From: Cynocephalus volans
Taxonomy: Eukaryota; Chordata; Mammalia; Dermoptera; Cynocephalidae
NCBI RefSeq assembly: GCF_027409185.1
Contig: NC_084464.1
Coordinates: forward strand, 76,380,095-76,444,094
DNA length: 64,000 bases
Direction: 5' to 3'
The notes beneath the pieces are model-generated. The model was not told where the DNA came from. It worked only from the letters and a program-made list of their open reading frames with translations, and did not search any database. Positions 60,225 to 64,000 of the stretch are shown one piece after another. Each line of letters opens with the position of its first letter. Within the stretch, counting starts at the first letter, position 1. Both the position numbers and the translations under genes were made by a program.

Positions 60225-61367
60225 TTACAGACGGTAAGGAGATTTGGGCCTTGGCGGGGGACACTTAACTTCCACTAGGAAGTTAAGCAAATGGGCAGTG
60301 TCAGCTTGGGATTGTTCCCATGAAGGACTGCATAGAAGGAGATCGTCCACATATTGTAATAAGGTGGACTCTGGATGGTTTAAGTGAAAAGATTTGAGGT
60401 CCTGTGCTATGGTCTGCCCAAAAATATGAGGGCTATCCCAAAATCCCTGTGGCAGGACCGTCCAAGTGAGTTGTTCGGAGTGACAGGAGTGGGGGTCAGT
60501 CCATGTGAAGGCAAAAATGTCCTGAGTATCGGTTTCCAGGGGTATGGAAAAGAAGGCATCCTTTAAGTCCAGAACTGAGAAATGAGTAGAGGTAGCTGGG
60601 ACCTTGGAAAGAAGAGTGTATAGATTTGATACAAGGGGGTGAATGGGAATGACAGCGGTGTTAACAAGGTGGAGATCTTGGACGAGACAAAAGGCGCCAT
60701 TAGGTTTTTTTACAGCGAGTATGGGAGTATTGAAAGGGAAGTGAGTGGGACGGAGATACCCCTTTTTTAATAGGTCCTGAATAATGGGGCTTAACCTGAG
60801 GAGGGCTGTTGTGGTTAATGAATATTGAGCCTGACAAATATATTTGGAAGGGTCTTTTAGTTTTATGCGTACAGGGGAACACTGGGCCAGAGCAGGGCTG
60901 GCAGTGTCCCAAACTGTGGGGTTAACAGGGTGCATTAAGATGGGTAAGGACTTCTTTAGAGGGGTGGGATTAGTAGGATCTTGGGCTTGAACTAGCACTA
61001 GGAGGAAGGAAATGGGGGAAGAGGAAGAGGACAGGGGCAAAGTAATGGAGACTTGAAGCCATGATAGAATGTCCCGACCCAACAAGGGGACGGGGCATTG
61101 TGGCATGACTAGAAAGGAATGGGAGAAAACGGATTGAGTGCCTTGAAGGCAGCAGGTTAAAAGAGGGGTTTTGGGGGGAAAGATTTGTTTACCTCCTACC
61201 CCGACTATAGGAGAGCTGCTGGAGGTGGTGAGGCCTTTATATTCCCTTAAGACCGAAAAGGTAGCTCCAGTGTCCAGGAGGAAAGATATTGGGTGGCCAT
61301 CCACAACCATGGATACCCTGGCCTCCTGCTTTGTTATAGAGATGGTCGGGTAGGGCCCAAGGCTCCT
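60225..61367 (-). pseudogene. ERV pro-pol: protease and reverse transcriptase, 5' part
   Basis: Open from the gag stop (61368-61370) for about 380 codons. The aspartic protease has FLLDTGATFSVL with LLGRDIL near its C-terminal side. RT follows with FSVLDLKDAFFSIPL, LPQGFWDSPHIF and the catalytic LQYVDDLLL. The frame is lost near 60270-60280, and a stop ends it at 60225. Pro lies in the same frame as the nucleocapsid end of gag, as in gammaretroviruses that use stop-codon read-through. Confidence 0.9.
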
Positions 61368-61370
61368 TCA
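61368..61370 (-). other. gag stop codon (TGA) with pro-pol in the same frame
   Basis: The frame containing both zinc knuckles ends here in TGA, and protease follows in the same frame without interruption. This is the read-through arrangement of gammaretroviruses, though UAG is the commoner stop in that role. Confidence 0.75.
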
Positions 61371-62904
61371 GTCCTCCTCAGCAAGGCCCACCATAGGTGG
61401 TGTCCACGGTTTGGGGGACTGTGGGGCAGTTGGTCCCTCACCCCTTCGGGTGAGCGGGCAATCAGATCCCCAATGTCCCTTCTTTTTGCATTTTGGACAA
61501 GGAGTGGTGGGGGTCCTGGGGGTGGGGCAAGCCTTTGCCCAATGCCCTTCCTTTCCACATTTAAAGCAGGCTCCAGGTGGAGGCTTAGAGGTGGAGGCTG
61601 TGGGAGGGCGCCCAGGGGGGTTTGATAAGCTGGGCCAACATCTGGAAGTTGGCGTGGTCGGCCTTTTGTTTTCGACATTCCTTTTTCTCCTCCCGATTAT
61701 GAAAAACCTTGAAGGCCACTGACAGGATTTCGGTCTGAGGGGTTGCAGGACCCTGCTCTAATTTTTTAAGTTTAGTTTTAATGTCAGGGTAGGATTGGGC
61801 CAGGAAATAGGTCATAAGGACATGCCGGCCGTCTTCTGAGTTGGGATCTAAGTTAGTGTATTGTTGAAAGGCCTGAGTTAATCTATTGAGGAACTCGGAG
61901 GGAGTTTCCTCCTTTTTTTGGACAATTTCTTGGAAATTGACGACCTTGCGAGCCGATTTTTTGAGGCCAATTATTAAGCAAGAGGCAAAACGGTCTCGAG
62001 CCTGGATTCCCTGGGCTGTGTTATTATCCCAATTAGGTTCCTGTTCTGGGACTGCTTGGGTGTCTGGCGGGTGATCCGGATTGGTACGATGGGTGTCAGT
62101 GGCATGGGTTTGGGCTGTATCCCAGACCCTGCGGCGTTCCTCGGGGAGGAGGGTATTGGCTAGGAGCATGAAGATATCATGATGTTTGAGGCTGTAGGCC
62201 TGCAGGATCCATTGGCATTCTTTAATGTAGGTGGTAGGGTCAGTAGAGAAAGAGCCTACTCTTTTTTCTAATTCTGTAAGGTCAGCTAGAGAAAAGGGAA
62301 CATGGACCCTAACTACTCCTTTAGCCCCAGCTACCTCACGTAGTCGGGCAATTGTTAAAGGGGCGGGGGGAGGTCCTCGGGAATGGGTGAAAGGGGGGCT
62401 TAGTGGGTCAGGAGTAGGGGAGGGTAAAGACGGAAGAGTGGATGGCGCAGGAGGTGCAGAAGGTGATGCAGATGACTGTGGAGGAGGAGCGGGCACCGGA
62501 GGCACTCGGGGAGGAGGAGGTCAGTAGGGTGAGGGTTCATCAGCAGGGTCGAAATCGAGGGGTGACTGTGAAGATGGTTTACAGGCTAAAAGGACTTGAG
62601 AGGGAGCACAGGAGGAGCAGAGGGTGGGGTTCTGAGCCAAGAGGCAAAAAGCCTCGATGTAGGGGATCTCCTTCCATTTTTTTAGGTGCTGGCAGTAGTT
62701 AAAGAGGTCTCGTAGAATGTTAGGATCTAGTGTGCCCTCAGGGGGCCATGTGTTTTGATTATCTAAAGGATAATAAGGCCAATCTTGTGTGCAGAATTTG
62801 GTGAGGAGTTTGGGCTTAATATCCGGCCTGAGGGAAAGGTTGGTGAGGTTTTTCAGAAGGCATTGAAGTGGAGAGTCCCCTAGGGAGGAGGAGGAAGCGC
62901 CCAT
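61368..62904 (-). pseudogene. ERV gag (matrix, proline-rich linker, capsid, nucleocapsid), interrupted
   Basis: Starts at 62904 with MGASSSS, an N-myristoylation-type signal. Matrix runs to an in-frame TGA at 62521-62523. The same frame continues through a proline-rich linker with a PSAP late-domain-type motif (about 62452-62463), and then capsid with EFLNRLTQAFQQYTN, which resembles the major homology region. A one-base frameshift lies near the run of six C's at 61615-61620, after which the nucleocapsid has two CX2CX4HX4C zinc knuckles: CFKCGKEGHWAKAC (61527-61568) and CPKCKKKGHWGSDC (61458-61499). Two zinc knuckles is more than the single one of typical gammaretroviruses. Confidence 0.9.
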
Positions 62905-63564
62905 TCTGGTCTCTTAATGGGAATTTAGACAGAAATCGGACAGAGATTAGTGATAAGACAGATCCTTTGGCCGGTTGGGAAAGGCGGGTTCCTAGAGGGC
63001 ATCCCCAGTAGGTCAGTCCCAGCAGGTTCAGGTACGAACCAGGAGGAGAGAAGGGAGGTGTGGGTCGTCACTCAGACCTTCACTTCTCTAGGGCAAAAGC
63101 CCGGTGCCTGAAGAAACCTAGCGCTAGGAATTTCTGGTTGGGTCCTGGACCCGGGAAGTGGAGAGAAGAGAGTGGTGGACAGGAGGGTGAAAGAGAGAAG
63201 GAGAGAACAGAATGGGGCTTTTAACCTCCAAAAATGAAAGTAAAAGTTTACTGGGGCTTTGGAACCTGTTATAGTTTGGGAATTTATGGTGGTGGTGAAG
63301 ACCGTGGTGGGGTGGGGTATTGGGCGTTAGGGGCTACCAGACGATCATGGCTAGACTCCCTGCGGTAGCCTGAAAAAGGGCTAGTGCCCTTTAGGAAAGG
63401 GGGCTTACCTAATGATGAGCCGGTGGTGAGCGGAAGGAGCCAGCGCCCAAAAGAATGGACGAGGGTAGACTGTCAGTGGTGAGCAGTGGAAGGGAGGCCT
63501 GTCCTGGCAGGACGGAGTTCCTGAGGGGCGACTCGAAAAGTGTTGCCGCTGGAGGGGAACTCCG
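62905..63564 (-). other. ERV 5' leader with candidate splice donor
   Basis: Non-coding leader between PBS and gag. TTAG|GTAAGC (antisense, 63404-63410) is a strong donor candidate for the spliced env message. Confidence 0.65.
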
Positions 63565-63582
63565 TCCCGGGTTTCGGCACCA
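63565..63582 (-). other. ERV primer-binding site, tRNA-Phe type
   Basis: The minus strand reads TGGTGCCGAAACCCGGGA, the complement of the 3' 18 nt of mammalian tRNA-Phe including CCA. It begins one base after the LTR end. Confidence 0.9.
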
Positions 63583-63583
63583 A

Positions 63584-63873
63584 TGAAGAGGACGAGTCGA
63601 CACCAGTTGATGATCCACGGGAGAGAGCTCGTTTTATTAGGCAGCACACACACATATATATAGGGTTTTAAGAGAAAGCTGATTGGTTTAAAATACCATC
63701 CCTTTTTAGCATACTGCATGGGGCTTGGGGGGGGGGAGGAGCTGATTGGCGTGCGATTCGCGCGGTGGGAAGGAGAATGCGGAACAGAAGGGCAACCAGC
63801 GCCATGATGGGGTGCGGCCGAGAAGGGCTTATGTGATCAGGGTGTGATCCCTTGGGGCTTTTGGGTTCTTACA
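63584..63873 (-). repeat. ERV 5' LTR (290 bp)
   Basis: Same structure as the 3' LTR (TGTAAGAAC...CCTCTTCA) with CCAAT, TATATATA and AATAAA in the same places. It has a longer G-run near 63727-63736. Confidence 0.93.
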
Positions 63874-63878
63874 CTGTG
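63874..63878. repeat. 5-bp target-site duplication of the ERV, right copy
   Basis: ctgtg, matching 57413-57417. Confidence 0.85.
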
Positions 63879-64000
63879 AAGACATCTTTAAAAAATCAAT
63901 TCTCATTTTTTCTGGGTACATTCCCTTAGAAGATTAAATACTTGAGTATTTGAGAAGATGAACTGAATATGAGGAAGCTTATATTATGTATCTATTTTAG

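Larger units (their letters stand above)
57418..63873 (-). mobile_element. Class I (gammaretrovirus-like) endogenous provirus with tRNA-Phe primer-binding site
   Basis: A 6.46-kb provirus in antisense to SMAP1. In sense order: 5' LTR (63873-63584), PBS complementary to the 3' end of tRNA-Phe, about 660-bp leader with a splice donor, gag, pro-pol in the same frame after one stop, remnants of env, PPT, and 3' LTR (57702-57418). The tRNA-Phe PBS and gag/pol style place it near the ERV-F/ERV-H-like group of class I ERVs (family inference). It lacks the integrase catalytic core and almost all of env, and gag and pol have stops and frameshifts, so it cannot make functional virus. Confidence 0.93.

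Noticed and set aside
10902-64000. SMAP1 exon 2
   Set aside because: I looked for the remaining ArfGAP zinc-finger region and catalytic arginine in all plus-strand frames and did not find them, so the exon is probably beyond the window.

Overview
This window reads as non-coding-rich nuclear DNA from a placental mammal. It holds one recognisable host protein-coding exon: the CpG-island promoter and first coding exon of SMAP1 (small ArfGAP 1, + strand, ATG at 10784, splice donor after 10901). Everything to the right, at least 53 kb, is SMAP1 intron 1; no exon 2 was found. Everything to the left (1 to about 10.3 kb) is intergenic and made largely of old repeats.

Host lineage: there is no Alu, B1/B2 or carnivore SINE. 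The short SINEs (9.7, 12.7, 31.2, 45.3 and 51.3 kb) have tRNA-like heads, several close to tRNA-Ile. That fits the CYN-type SINEs described in colugos (Dermoptera); horseshoe bats are a second possibility. This is inference, not proof. Ancient mammalian repeats (L2, MIR, MLT1/MaLR LTRs, MER5A, Tigger, old L1) are scattered throughout.

Layout. 0-10 kb: old L1, an MLT1 LTR, L2 pieces, a 70-bp mariner-type MITE, a processed SLC25A6-like pseudogene with perfect 16-bp target-site duplications (TSDs) inside an L2, and a 5'-truncated L1 beside a tRNA-SINE. 10.3-11.2 kb: SMAP1 CpG island and exon 1. 11-19 kb: quiet intron with a SINE, L2, a CTG/CTA microsatellite, a three-unit CA-containing minisatellite and an LTR-like block. 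19.26-26.08 kb: a full-length L1 on the minus strand with a perfect 16-bp TSD and nearly intact ORF2. 26-31 kb: MLT1 LTR, plus-strand old L1, and a 1.3-kb composite retroposed element nested in it. 31-36 kb: SINE, MaLR LTR, MIR, MER5A and a CTCF-like motif. 36-48 kb: an old L1 split by two later L1 insertions, each with TSDs. 48-51.8 kb: L2, MIR, a second CTCF-like motif and a SINE. 51.8-57.4 kb: another old L1, interrupted by a 545-bp solo LTR with a 6-bp TSD. 57.4-63.9 kb: a gammaretrovirus-like endogenous provirus (class I ERV) on the minus strand.

The provirus has paired 285/290-bp LTRs, a 5-bp TSD, a primer-binding site matching tRNA-Phe, a polypurine tract, gag with two zinc knuckles, and pro-pol in the same frame after a single gag stop. 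The integrase catalytic core and nearly all of env are missing, and gag and pol carry stops and frameshifts. The LTRs differ at roughly 6% of sites by eye.

The window is best read as a layered record of insertions into a large first intron. The most unusual objects are the composite L1-5'UTR/tandem-repeat element at 27.5-28.9 kb, the deleted tRNA-Phe ERV, the full-length L1 with an altered endonuclease residue, and the two divergently oriented CTCF-like motifs.
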